From Onchidella celtica (taxonomy: Eukaryota; Mollusca; Gastropoda; Systellommatophora; Onchidiidae), in the NCBI GenBank assembly GCA_963931925.1, contig OZ007569.1:46451021-46515020 (forward strand): a stretch of DNA of 64,000 bases, given 5' to 3'. The first letter of the stretch is position 1. Each line of letters opens with the position of its first letter. The notes below the pieces were generated by a model, which searched no databases, was not told the DNA's origin, and saw only the letters and a program-made list of their open reading frames with translations. Of this stretch, positions 23,334 through 35,330 are shown one piece after another. Both the position numbers and the translations under genes were made by a program.

Positions 23334-23684
23334 CTGTTGACAAGAATAGTCCGCCCTTCAGATTTTTGCAGTGCCTAGCAACCGTTTCATTGTTTTAGTC
23401 GCTGCATTTATAATTATGTACATATGATGTAGCGATACGTCCTATTTGAGGATCTTACTTGCTTAAATTCTGATTACCCTCTGCAGAGGACCACGCGTCG
23501 CCCCTGCTGTTGACAAGAATAGTCCGCTCTTCAGATTTTTGCAGTGCCTAGCAACCGTTTCATTGTTTTAGTCGCTGCATTTATAAATTTTATGTACATA
23601 TGATGTAGCGATACGTCCTATTTGAGGATCTTACTAGCTTAAATTCTGATTACCCTCTGCAGAGGGCCACGCTTCGCCCCTGCT
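23334..23684. repeat. ~175-bp tandem duplication
   Basis: Two near-identical units (23334-23506 and 23507-about 23684) starting CTGTTGACAAGAATAGTCCG and ending CAGAGG(A/G)CCACGC(G/T)TCGCCCCTGC. Few substitutions and one small indel separate them. The second abuts a GATA array, a layout typical of a SINE-like unit with a simple-repeat tail. Confidence 0.93.
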
Positions 23685-23686
23685 CA

Positions 23687-23687
23687 C

Positions 23688-23782
<95 letters not shown>

Positions 23783-23826
23783 CAGATTAATCCACCAGAT
23801 AGATAGATAGATAGATAGATAGATAG
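23687..23826. repeat. (GATA)n microsatellite
   Basis: Two GATA tracts separated by a short unique spacer (CAGATTAATCCACCA). Confidence 0.97.
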
Positions 23827-24179
23827 TAAACACAGATCAACCAGTTTTGTTTTGTTTTTTCATTTGTAAAGATACATATCATCTTGAAAAATTGTCGCAA
23901 ACATAGGCCACTGATTAGCTCAATTTTAAAGCGAGGATTTAGAACTGGGGTCGGTGGCAGGGAAATCAGGGAGGGACAGTCAGAAAGAAATCATGGGATG
24001 AAGAAATAGGAGAAGATGAATGAATGAATCAAGGGAGAAAGAGCGAGAAGAGACACGGATCAATAAAGAGATGAAAATTGTATGGAAAAGCAAGGTGACA
24101 AAGGCATAGAACGTACTCAGTGTGTGCAAAGGGAGTTAGGAAGAAATGCCCTTACGTGAACAAAAATAAAGCCAAAGGA

Positions 24180-24600
24180 GTGAACTGGGGGGTGGGGGGG
24201 GGGGTCAAAAGGGGCGGTAAAAGAAAGAATGAAAGACAGAGGGAAAGACGGAGAAGGAGACTGACAGATAGACACACGAACCTACACACACACACACATA
24301 GATACACATACACAAACGGAGAGCTGATGTGCGTGAGAGAGAGAGACAGGGAGAGAGAGAGAGAGAGAATATAAGGCAATAAATGAAGAGACTGAATTGA
24401 AGCCAGGTACGTTGAGGAAAGAGAGATAAAGAAACAAATAAACAAACAAAAAGGAAAAGGCGATCTAGAGACAGCAAGAAGTGAAGTAGAAATCCCAATG
24501 ACATAGAAAAATTAAAAGAATGAATGAGAGAGAGAGGAAGAGAAAAAAAACAGAGAGAGAGAGGAAAAGAAAGAAAGAGAGGGGGCAAGGGATTTACATT
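24180..24600. repeat. Purine-rich low-complexity region
   Basis: GGGG, GAGA, AAAG and CACA simple sequence with strong purine bias on the plus strand. Frames through it are artefacts. Confidence 0.85.
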
Positions 24601-24851
24601 TTCAAGTTCCGGTTTTTTAAGTTTGGAAGGTTTGACCACGATGACGTCATCATGATTGAATCCCGTCTTACTAACAGAAGTCAATATTCCATTCACTTGT
24701 GAGAGATCAAGATTCTCTGAACAACCAACATTATTTCCTTGTTTTTACGATCGGCCAGAGAAAGATGTGTTCCTTTTCGCTTTTGTTTTATTAATGGTGG
24801 TGAGATCACGTATCATGTGTCATCTCAAGAATCATGAGGTGGGCGGGTGGG

Positions 24852-25100
24852 TTGATGGATGGATGGATGGATGGATGGATGGAAGAATGTGTGGAAGGGT
24901 GGTGGATTGATCATGGACGAGTGGATGGATGGATGGATGGGTGGGTGGTGGATGGATGAATGGATGGAGGGGTGGGTGGGTGAGTGGATGGCTGGCTGGA
25001 TGAATGGGTGGGTGGGTGGGGGGATGGATGAATGGATGGATGGGTGGTGGATGGATGAATGGATGGATGGGTGGCTGGATTAGTGGGTGGCTGGATGGAT
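24852..25100. repeat. (GGAT)n microsatellite array
   Basis: About 250 bp of GGAT/GGGT/GAAT tetranucleotides, as at 16257. Confidence 0.97.
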
Positions 25101-25188
25101 GAGTGGTGCACTGATTATTATATTCTTGTAATGGTAGTAATAATTAAACAATGATGACAAAAGTCACAAAGCAACAAAATCTACATAC

Positions 25189-25265
25189 CTGATTCATGAC
25201 CTCCCCACAGTCGCTAATAGTCGCCACGATGTACGAATTGTTGCAGATGTTAAACACGAGTCGTA
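25189..25265 (-). other. Probable 5' UTR exon of the MGCGGSK gene
   Basis: On the minus strand a strong donor (AATCAG/GTATGT at 25189/25188) ends a segment of moderate complexity. It lies 3.7 kb upstream of the acceptor at 21505 in the right orientation, so it could be the untranslated first exon. The 5' limit is not visible; 25265 is an arbitrary edge. An alternative is an unrelated chance donor. Confidence 0.3.
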
Positions 25266-25284
25266 AAGTTATAGTGTACTATAT

Positions 25285-25484
25285 AACATAGACAGTTCAC
25301 AGCGTGACTATACATATTGTATCACATAGACAGTTCCCAGTGTGACTACACTGTATCATAATTATAGACAGTTAACAGTGTGACTATACTGTATCACACA
25401 GACAGTTCACAGAGTGACTGTACTGTATCATATACACAGTTCACAGTGTGACTATGTTTCACATACACAGTCCAGGGCGTGACA
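25285..25484. repeat. ~40-45-bp minisatellite
   Basis: About five degenerate units containing ACAGTTCACAGTGTGACTA followed by a variable TACTGTATCA segment. It sits directly upstream of the putative first exon of the MGCGGSK gene. Confidence 0.88.
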
Positions 25485-27215
25485 AGTAGCAAGCGGCATC
25501 AACTGGAACCGTAAACTGGACCAGGGGGTATATTATGATGTTATTCTTGTAATTCTATTACGATCTGTGGGAGTTCAAATTCACACGTCCTCGGAAAACA
25601 CCAGTCTAGGTGGATCCACACAAACTCACACAAGTCCAAGCCAAACTTATACTGTATCCCTAGTCAGTTCATGAAGAATTCATTCGGGTATATAATCTGA
25701 CTGTTAGGGGCCGACTCCGAATAACTGTGGTTTCTGTGTGTTCACAATTCAGAATGAAGTTCCGATGTGTAAAACCACACAACCATACACCATAAGACGT
25801 ACGCACTAGAGTCAGAACTGCCGACCTACAATTTATTCTACTATCAGCGAGTTGTTGTTTTTTACACTCTAGCACACCAAGAATCCCAGATAACACACTA
25901 GTCCATGGATAACAAGGATGAATTTGAGAGAAATCCAAATAAAATAGTTAGTCTTCAGTTCACGTGTAGACTTCAGACAAACAATCCTCGCATGAAGTGT
26001 ATTCCCTAGAGTGAATATGTCATTCTTTAGCAGTAATATGCAGCATAGATGTGCGTAATTCTCACCCACGTAGATCTATCGCAGTCGACTGACGGAACAC
26101 ATGTGCGCAAATGATGCACACCCGTCCCACGGCCGATAAAAAAAACTGGCTACAGAATCTAAATAATTATTAATATGACAGAGGTAAACCCGAGCCTCGA
26201 CACAACTTTAGTGCTATGATCTTGTTTTCCTAGTTGTAAGTCAACTTGAGTCGGTATAATGTTTGTCTAACCAGTAAGTTACTGTTTATAAACCACAGAA
26301 AAACGTTTCCTACATTATCAGCTGTATTAGTCACTCCCGTGCGCATCTAGGTTACGTATGACCTACCCCATGGAATGTTATGTCCTCCTCTCCCTTTGCG
26401 GTTCACACCAGTCTAGTTTAACCAGGGGGGCGGCCTACTTAACGAGGGCTGTTGTTATCTTCGTGATAATATTACAGTAGGTAATGGTAGCATGGTGGTT
26501 ATGATAGAGAGTGCTAAGTGAAACAGTAGAAGCGAACGTGGCTTTTATGGAGGCGTTGGTGTGTTGATAACAGACCTGTATTTGAATCATAACGTCACTG
26601 CTCTACGATAATGTCATGTTTCAGGCTTATGTCAAAAGGCAATTAACGATTCAAAGCACTCCTGAGCTAAAGGGCTATCAGATAATTTTTTTTATTTTTT
26701 AAAAAGGAAAGTGCCAATAGGAAAATGTAATAATCTAATAGAATCATTAATGGCATTTCACCAAATCATGGGAAAAGATACCGTTTTTTCCTAATGTCTC
26801 GAAAGTGTCAAACACGAATAATGTCACTGTCGTAGAGCAGATGATAGGACAGTGGATGTGGTCACATTACTGGATGCAGTAAGCTCTCTTAAAGTATGAG
26901 TCAGGGACAGATTGCAATTTAGTGTGGTATTAGATGCGATTATAATATCCACTACTAGTAACAGCAATTGAGATGTCCTAAACAACTGCATGTATGTAGC
27001 CTATTTAGTTAGAGCAGAAACGTTAGAAAAATATCACAGACGATGAATTATTAGAAAAGAAAAAAACAACAACACAATGCCATTAAAAAGTGTAATGTGA
27101 AGTAAAGCCTTAAACATGAACCACCGCGCCCAACGACAGGCAGAGATTTCACTACTCTACCAAGTACTCGTGGTAGACAGTAATGTGGGTTGTGGTTTGT
27201 TTTGTTGTTGTTGTT
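25485..27215. other. Intergenic, no feature recognised
   Basis: Unique-looking AT-rich sequence with only short ORFs; nothing recognisable. Confidence 0.4.
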
Positions 27216-27246
27216 GTTGTTTTTTTTTTTTTTGGGGGGGGGGGGG
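27205..27246. repeat. TTG repeats, poly-T and poly-G
   Basis: TTG run, then about 15 T and about 13 G in succession. Confidence 0.93.
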
Positions 27247-27426
27247 CTGTTCTTATAAATACTTACGTATCCCATGCGTTTTGCGCTAGGGGCGCGTACG
27301 TATACATAGCTACCCCCAACCCGTCTTCTTCAACCCTAAATCTTATCGAATCCCTAACCTCGGCCCTACCCGTTCAAGAAGGAAAGCAAAAAGAACATCT
27401 GAAAGAATGATTAATTAAGGCTGCGG

Positions 27427-27616
27427 GACTGTGTGGGAAGAACTCTCCTGGGTTTCCGTCTTTTGTTTTCCGATTTCCCCCTTCGAAACGTTTTTTGTTT
27501 ACATTGGTCCGTTTTCTGAATGAGACGCGATGCGCATCGTTTGTTTTTGTCTTGTTTCGAAGGGGGCAATCGGAAAACAGAAGACGGAAAGCCAGGAGCA
27601 TTCTTCCCATACAGTC
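27427..27616. mobile_element. Fold-back element with ~63-bp arms
   Basis: Left arm 27427-27489 (GACTGTGTGGGAAGAACTCT ... CCCCCTTCGAAAC) and right arm 27554-27616 are near-perfect reverse complements, about 64-nt loop. A transcript would form a long hairpin. No coding content. Confidence 0.85.
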
Positions 27617-28893
27617 CCCCATTCCTTTTTTCTATTCCTAAAACCTACCAGTGTAAACAGGCCTTTTTAGGAGTATTTTGGGAGGAGCTCTCTAGCTCTG
27701 GGGTCACAAAAGGCTTTAAGATACCTACTCCTAGCGCACAAAACTTGGGGGACATGCGTACTTGTAACAATATTCTATTTCTTTTCTTTTTTTTTAACTT
27801 GTGTATAAATAACAGCTTTGAACTTACAACTATGGCTTCAAAAGTCAAAGAAGTGGAACAGGAAATACTTCCGGTATTTTTCTGCTCTCCTCAACTGATC
27901 TCAACTTTAAGAATAAATGGTATGCGCCTGGTGAATGCTGCCAGTGGCAACAAGCATACCAAATATCTCCGGTTGTTGTTGTTGTTGTTTTTAAGAAGTA
28001 GAGTTACGATAGTTTACCATGCGTCCCTCGAGATAATTAAGAGATATTTCTGTTACAAATTTGGACTTCACTTTAATCTACGATACACGTACTTATTCCG
28101 TTATGTCTCCAAATTAATTTCCCGGAATTTAACCCTGAGTACCAAATCTGCTATGATTTTGGATGTTTGTGTTTAAACTGTTTGAACTGATCCCAGGCGT
28201 GTGCTTAATCCATCTAGTCATCACTGACAGACTGGAAGCTGCGGTTTGTATTGCTCGTGTTCAAAATTTAAAGGCTTTTGGATCAGCGACTCGCAAGCCG
28301 GGGACACGTGTCTCCTAAGGAACTGGGAGGGGGCGACATTTAGTCAGAGGAGGAACTCCAAACTGGGAAAAATTGTACTCTGCCTGAGATAAGTTTCATG
28401 GTCCTTTGAAATGAGGCTTTCTTGTTTTCATTTTACCGCATAATATATATGAAGAAATTTAATTTCATAATTGTTTAATAATTACCACTATAATCTTATT
28501 ATTAAAAAAAATAGTGTCGGGAGTAATTCATTGTGGTGCAATTTTGGCCTCTCTTTCTTGCTCGACGCTGCAGCCTAAATAACAGTTTCAAAAATTATAA
28601 AATTAATTTTCCTAGGTGTCAATTAATCCAGTCCAATCGCTTTTGCATCGACCGAGCGTGTTCATTTTTAATAAAAAGTTGGAAAAATGTAAAATACAAT
28701 GATCTTTGTTTTGGCGCCCTGTACTAAGGCCACCGCACAGGAAACGATATTAATACGCGTTTAAATCCTACCAGAAATGAGTGCATAGTGCTCTGGTGCG
28801 CATGAAATCTGTAGTAAGACTGTAGAATATGGGAAGCTCTCTAGACAAAAAATCAAAGAGAGAGAGAGAGGGGGGGGGATAGAACGGTGAGTT

Positions 28894-28932
28894 CACCGGT
28901 TTATCCCGAATAATGCCGGGCACCTCATCTAG
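28894..28932 (+). mobile_element. Helitron-like 3' terminus
   Basis: TTTATCCCGAATAATGCCGG then GCACCTCATCTAG, followed by T. A short hairpin (CCCG...CGGG) lies about 10 nt before CTAG|T, as at Helitron 3' ends. The same terminus with a better hairpin occurs at 40836-40877. The 5' end is not located. Confidence 0.5.
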
Positions 28933-31104
28933 TGGTTAAAAAAAATACACTGTAATTGTTTAGGTGAGAGTTCAAAACTGAGGAGGAATTAAGCCATTGA
29001 AGCAACCTGGAATTACAAGGACAGAAATAGAAGACTGTGGCTTGGGATCCTGAGAACCATTGTTTTCGATGATAGTCTGGATGAAACAGTAAAACACAGC
29101 TCTAAACAAGAAACATAATTATATCAACTATCCCATTCAGTGAATCAACAGGTGGGTGACCAAACTTTACCGGCTGAAAGCCACCACAAATTCTATTCTT
29201 GTGACCCCCAGTCATCGACGGCTACGCTATGACGTCAAAGGGGAGCCCATCACCATGATCGATCCGCCCAGTGGCCCATATCTCATGCACGCTTTCTCGC
29301 TTTCTCCCTTGTGGGGGTTTGCTGGCTCTTGTCAATTCTTCCCGGCCCAGTAACAACAGCAACAACAAACAAAAAAAAAAACCACATCTTAGCCTACTTG
29401 TTTGCCTCTGCCTCTTTCTCCTGCCCACAATGTAAAACTGTGGCTTATTTGCTAAGCGCAAACCTCGTGTATCTGCGTCGTGATTCGATGCGACATAATT
29501 ATAGGCCGTAACTTTGCAAGCCAATCTAGACACAGTGTTCTTTCACAAACGCGAGCGTGCCGCCCTGTTACTGGGCTGAGCCTGCATTTTTGTTAAATGT
29601 TTATCTCCAGGAGAAAAGATGTGGGAGGATGGACAGAAGGCTTGGGAGTAGGGGAAGAGACTAGAGAAATGCCCAGAAAGGAGAAAACCAAAGACGATCA
29701 AAGAGTGTAGAGAGAGGAGAAAAATAATAATTTAAAAAAAAAAAGAGAGAATAGAGGTTGAGTGAAGTGGAAGACCTCTGCATACTTAAGCAAAAAATGA
29801 ACAGATAAGCTGTTAAGCAGAGGTAATTATGCAGGCAGAGAGAGAAAGAGGAAAGAGTGTGTGTTTGGAGGGGGGGGGGGGGATGACGAAAGAATAAGCA
29901 CGAATTGCCGTGGATCGATAGAAATGTATTGTCGCTGTTCCCAACAGGCACATCGTTTACATCTGATGGAAGGGAGGAGGGGCGATTAATTGGATGAGGA
30001 GGATGGAAAAGAGGGTTGATGAGATGGTGGATGGAGACATAAATAGATCGTCGGTGTGGCGAGATTAATGAGAACTGTGTATAAAAGTGGTGATGGTGTG
30101 GGGAGGGTGGTGCTGACCAGTGAAATCAGATTATCCCTTATAACTTATACGGAGTCCAGATAGAGCCTCTGTCTGGCGGTTTACGAAACAAACTGATCGA
30201 TGAAATGTATCATTGCTCCGTTTGGCCTCACAGATGTAGAGAACAGTCTTCGGCTCTACAAGACGACCAGCCTGATAGACCCTGCTTATTATTTACCGAT
30301 TTAAGCGTCATCAGATCTCCCGCCGACATTGTCTTTTAGCTCCCAATGCAGACATGGACAACTTAGGGCCCATAGGTGGGATCCGGCCCATCAAGCAGTT
30401 TTGTCCGGCCCGAGGGGTTGATTGAAAATTACTTTACACGCTGGTCGCTGAGCTGTCAAAACATAATATACACATAATTACGCAACCTCCAACCCCTACC
30501 CCAAAATCAAAAAAAGAAATTTGTCTTATTATTGTATAACAATAAAATCCTATTTAGGACTATGGTGTATTTCAGACCTCGGGACTTACGACTAAAGGTA
30601 GGACAGTGAAATCATCTTTAAAAGTATGGTGTCTGTGAAATCCCAGAACCTACGGGTAGGAACAGTTAAAATGCATGTGGTTGGTGAGTACGCAAGAAGT
30701 GCATATTTTAAGAAAACTACGGGAAGATGGGCAGTGACGACATTGAGATTTCAAGGAAAAAATTCCCAGAGATAAGATCATTACAAATGTTTTTACTTGC
30801 TTCTGGGTCCATTAGACCCACTGCGTACGGCGAAGGTTACAAAAAAAAAAAGAAACAAAAACAAAAAACGGCATCCAAATTAATAACATGCCATTCATAG
30901 TAGGGTTTTAGTATGGGAGGCGAGGCGAGAGTAGGTGGCCCTCTGTACCCACCCTTGTCAGGCCTGGTGCTTACTCGTAAGAATTACGTGCTTACTCGTA
31001 AGAAATGTTGTCCATGCCTGCTCCAAGGATACATTTGTTTGCGCTTACATCTTTTTCTGTAAATCAACGTATCATACTTGTACACATAAATGTATATTAT
31101 TATA
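28933..31104. other. Intergenic, no feature recognised
   Basis: Includes a poly-G run at about 29871-29882 and a segment near 30346-30412 (GGATCCGGCCC, TCCGGCCCG) that resembles hAT/Charlie-type element ends. No coding exon supported. Confidence 0.4.
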
Positions 31105-31105
31105 A

Positions 31106-31425
31106 TTGTGGCTTGGTGAGAAGACTTTTTCTAAGGGTGGGCCTAGAATGTGGAACAACATCAGCGCCGACATCAGGAAAAGTGAGAACATCGTCGTATT
31201 TAAGAATATGCCCAAAACTGAATTGTTTAGGACTGCTTTCAGTGAAACTGAACGATGTCCCTTTTTGGTCTCAGAGGTTTCAGTGAGAGAGTAGAATGAT
31301 CAAGTGTTTGCTAATGTGTGCGCACGAGAGCATGACGAATTGATTTTTATGTTAATCTTCTTTTAAATTTTAGTTCAGCGCTTTAAAGCACATCGTTTTA
31401 TATGGATTTGAGCGTTATACAAGTT
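31106..31425 (+). mobile_element. LINE 3' remnant with reverse-transcriptase C-terminal tail
   Basis: A plus-strand frame encodes FSKGGPRMWNNISADIRKSE, NIVVFKNMPKTELFRTAF, stop at about 31292. It matches the PR-x-WN-x-(L/I)P-x-x-IR ... FK-x-x-LKT-x-LF tail common at the C-terminus of CR1/L2/Jockey-type LINE proteins. A short UTR with GCGCTTTAAAGC and GAGCGTTATACAAG follows, a layout also seen at 39820-39905. Confidence 0.62.
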
Positions 31426-31582
31426 AACTATTACGTTATTACCCTACATTACATTAATCATTGGTTTTCGTTAATAACCAGTGTGTCCTTGGTGGGCTAG
31501 TTGTTCCGTTCTATTGTGTTGGCTGACTACATAGCCAAACACATGCAATGTATCTGACTGACACTCTATGTTGTATCCTGGA

Positions 31583-31826
31583 TAGTCCAGACACAATAGC
31601 TTCGGTTTCGTTTCGTTTTCGGCTCGTATCCGGCAGTTTTGCCGAATGACGTACGTCTCCTCCCTACGAAAAAGGCGAGTAGATGTCAAAAACTTTCACA
31701 GCCCCCCCCCCCCTTTTTTTCTTTTAGAGGCCATAGTGTAACCGCATTCTCCTCGCTTCGTTTTCCATCGTGACTGACGTCTTTCCGAAAAACTACCGAA
31801 AATGAAACGAAATCGAGTCTGGGTTC
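31583..31826. mobile_element. Harbinger-like MITE, copy 2
   Basis: Same family as 14132-14378. Left end GTCCAGACACAATAGCTTCG followed by GTTTCGTTTC; right end TACCGAAAATGAAACGAAAT then CGAGTCTGGGTTC. Internal ACGTCT/ACGTACGTCTC blocks are shared. A poly-C/poly-T run near 31700-31720 expanded inside. The target duplication is not clear. Confidence 0.68.
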
Positions 31827-31827
31827 T

Positions 31828-31921
31828 CAGAGAGAGAGAGAGAGAGAGAAAGAGAGATTATTAAATAAACTTTTTTGTCCCGGGCAGTCCAGGAAATACA
31901 TGTTCATTGTATCAGTCACAA

Positions 31922-31966
<45 letters not shown>

Positions 31967-31970
31967 GAGA
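31828..31970. repeat. (GA)n microsatellites
   Basis: Two GA tracts (31831-31856 and 31926-31970) separated by unique sequence, just 3' of the MITE. Confidence 0.93.
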
Positions 31971-32189
31971 AGCCATTTAATCAACTGACGTTCAGAAATA
32001 ATTATGTCATCCTTTGCCCAAAGCCATTTATCACTGTCAGTCAAAGCCTTCATAGAAAAACCCTACGAACGAGTCAAAGTCTGGTCGTCACTGAAAAAAA
32101 GCAACTGTGGTTTCTCTATCAGTTAGGCCTTTGATATCGGCTACACAAACCAAGTTTCACAGAAACGTCAATGAATAATCACTAAAGAT

Positions 32190-32600
32190 TATGCGGAATC
32201 TCATATTTTAACTGAATGTGTGGCTTTTAAGCATATTCGAAGAAGATACTAGGCCTGCGGATTCATGAAACTATAACTGAATTTTCTGGCGTGGACCCGC
32301 AGTGCATCCTGTCCTTTCTGAAGGAGGCTGAAATACGTTAGTCGATTTAAAGATTTTTTTTTACACATTTACAAAATTCTTTCTTGTCTTTCACAAAACG
32401 CATGTACAGAACTTTACCGAGAAAACAAATTTATAGGGAACTTTTTAATTTTATTTGTGAAACTCCAACTGATGAAGCTCTGAGTGACAGTATCCAACGC
32501 CCACCCCGTTCCCTATCCCCCCCCCCCCCCCCCGAAAAGTGGCCGCTGTCTTGCCGGCGTGGAAATAAATCCAAAATCAAAATCGAACTCAAAACACATT
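32190..32600 (+). mobile_element. Truncated LINE 3' end (family L-A, copy 3)
   Basis: Reads HILTECVAFKHIRRRY, stop, ACGFM, then in a shifted frame a DP / LSFLKEAE-like segment. Two stops and frameshifts make it a dead copy. The UTR runs to GTGGCCGCTGTCTTGCCGGC and an AAATCAAAATCGAACTC tail near 32590. A poly-C run at 32518-32533 interrupts it. Confidence 0.58.
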
Positions 32601-33059
32601 AAAGAAAGAACGAACTATTGTATCCTGATGGTATTTGGGTGTGTGGGGCAAACCATTGCAATTTCTCCTGCAATGTCTATTAATAGAGCTGACCCGCTGA
32701 ACTTTCAATCCAGACCTAGTCACTTCCATAAACTTAAACCAATGGTCACGGGAGCATAAACTGACCTTACTATACACAGATTAGTGCCTGATCGCATTAT
32801 GAAATACCTTCCACTTGTCCATTCATCCATGTAAATGGTACGTTGTTAATGTTAAACTCGGCTTTGCTGTGTCAAATTATAGGACGGACATTAGTCATAT
32901 CCGTTGCTCAGAATGATATACCGGTACTCGCATATCCGTTCTAGGAAGAGAACTCTGTGCACTCCCATGTAGGCTAGGTAGAATCTGATCATTGTGATCC
33001 GTTTCCGTAAAAAGGAAAACAAATAGTGGTGTACTGGCTGTCGTAATTTTTTCTTTTTC

Positions 33060-33357
33060 TTCGTCTCTGGCGTGGTCCCGCAACGCATCCTGTTCTTTCT
33101 GAGAGAGGCTAAGATCTACAACGTGATTTAAAAACTTTTATACTCATTTCCAAAACTTTCTTCATTTCATACAAAACAACTTTTGAGAATTTTACCAATG
33201 TGATCAAATTATATGAATATATTTAATTCTATGTTAAACTTTAAAGCTCTGACTACGAAACATAAATAAAGAATGTGCATCCAAATAGACCGTGACGGGC
33301 CCAAAGTGGCCGTTATCGTGCCGACGAGCCGTAAAACCCAAACTCAAACTCAAACTC
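33060..33357 (+). mobile_element. Truncated LINE 3' end (family L-A, copy 4)
   Basis: Begins within the DP-x-x-LSFL segment (CGCAACGCATCCTGTTCTTT) and runs through the AT-rich UTR to the clean terminus CAAAGTGGCCGTTATCGTGC ... AAACTCAAACTCAAACTC. This copy defines the family 3' end best. It is followed directly by a CTT microsatellite. Confidence 0.58.
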
Positions 33358-33435
33358 CTTCTTCTTCCCCTTCTTCTTCTTCTTCTTCTTCTTTGTCTTC
33401 TTCTTCTCGCCTTCACCGTCTTCTTCTTTTTCTGT
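33357..33435. repeat. (CTT)n microsatellite
   Basis: CTT/CTTCTC trinucleotide run abutting the LINE 3' end. Confidence 0.93.
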
Positions 33436-33939
33436 TTCATTTTGGAATGGTTTAGTAGCAGTTAGCAGGTTTCTGGTTATGCTGAATGAATCTCACGTAA
33501 ATTAGCACTGTTTAGCACTGTTCCGTTTACAAAATGAATCGTAAGATGCAACAACTTTCTAAATATCTCAATTTCCGGGTGTGGTGGTTATTTTAGTTAT
33601 TCATAATTTTGTTTGTTTGTTGTTTGTTTTTGTTATAAGGCTCAAAAGTCTGAAATTGTGCAGATCTGTCCTTCAAGGTCATTGGTACTGAGTGGTTGAG
33701 TGAATAGTGAAGCAGCCTTATGAGTTTATCTATCTTCGCATATCCAAAATCAATGCAGCTGCTTGTTACATTTTAAATTGGTGGGTTCTTAACTATTGGG
33801 CTCATTGTAAGTCAAACAAAGTCAGCCTGTATCGCTCGAAATTAGGGGGTATGGGTGGTAACGGATCAAAAATATACCCTGCCCTTCAAGTTCCCCTTAA
33901 GCGAACCAAGAAGAAAATAAATCAAAAGACATGAATCAG

Positions 33940-34860
33940 ACTGACTGACTAACTAATAAACGCACAAAGGAGAAAATGAAACAAAATACCACAGATGACT
34001 GACAAATTGGCATATGTCATCCGTTTTCATGGTTCATTTTGTCCTTCACTTAGCAAGTATTGGTACCGTTTGTTTTAATTCTTGAAAACCTTGCTTACGG
34101 CTCGGGTCTATCAATTTTCTTTCATTCGCATTTTTATTTCGTGTTTGTTGTCGTTTATGAATATTTCAGGTTTCATTATGAAATAAAATAATATACCCCA
34201 AATGTTTGACTGATTAACAAATGTAAAAAGGAGAAAATAAAACTAATTACATATACTACAGATAATTGACCAATCAACTCATGAACTAAGAAGAAAATTT
34301 TTAAAAATATCACAGATGATAAACTTATTAACGAAGAAGAAAATCGAACTAAATATCACAGATGTGTAACTCATTAACAAAGAAAAATAAAATAAAACAT
34401 CACAGACTGATGATTAACTCATTAACTACGAATAAAATGAAATAAAATATTACAGTTTATTAACTCATTAACAAAGAAAATGAAAAGAAAAGAAAATAAT
34501 TATCACAGATGGTTAACTTATTCACTAGGAAAAAAAAAATAAAAAATTGTCACAGCTGATTAACTTATTAACAAAGAAGAAAATAAAACAAGATATCATA
34601 AATGATTAACTCATTAACAAAGAAGAAAATAAAATAAAGTATCACAGATGATTGTCTAATTAACAAAGAAGAAAATAAAACAAAATATCACAAATGATTA
34701 ACTCATTATGAAGGAAGAAATATAGCAAATTAACACAGATGATTAACTCATTAACAAAGAAGAAAATAAAACAAAATATCGTCGATGATTAACTAATCTT
34801 CAAAATTCAAAAGGAGAAGATAGAACAAAATATTACAGATAATTTACTAATTTACAAACC
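33940..34860. repeat. ~57-bp AT-rich minisatellite
   Basis: About 14 degenerate units with consensus elements AACAAAGAAGAAAATAAAAC, then AAATATCACAGATGATTAAC and TCATT. Units vary by small indels. Confidence 0.93.
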
Positions 34861-35244
34861 GATCAAACCAAACTCACACCAACACTGACCCTCTTATTCC
34901 ACATAGTTTTACCTGTCCAAGTTGGCCAGCAACGATACATTTCGGAATTTTATTAAAAATGTAACCAATATAATTTAATTATTTTTTTTTAAGAAATCTT
35001 AGAGAAATATACATCTTACAGAGAAGGAAAACTGTTTTAATTTGAATCATCTAAAAATGAAGAGAACAATGTACAAACGTGGTTCCGATGCCAAAGTTCA
35101 CGCGTACGTTACATTCACTCTCCTAGTTCCCTGGTGTCCGTGGAAAATTAATACGTATTGATCCTGTGAGGTTTGAGAACAGTGTTGCCTTTTGTAGGAA
35201 CCTTGAGACCTTTAACTAACTGTGGGTAAAAACACAAGGAGGAT

Positions 35245-35330
35245 TAAGCGGTTTAGCCACTAAATTATTATTATCTCAGGGGTTCTCAGATCATGGTACC
35301 AATGTCACACCTTTTTAACTGGGGACAAAT
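35245..35330. repeat. 86-bp minisatellite, isolated left unit
   Basis: CTCAGGGGTTCTCAGATCAT followed by GGTACC, GTCACACC and GGGGACAAAT matches the 86-bp units at 36236-36840. It is separated from them by the 905-bp hAT-like element. Confidence 0.82.

Noticed and set aside
27520..28176. 218-codon plus-strand frame
   Set aside because: Its first part is one arm of the fold-back element and the rest is low-complexity AT-rich; no family resemblance.
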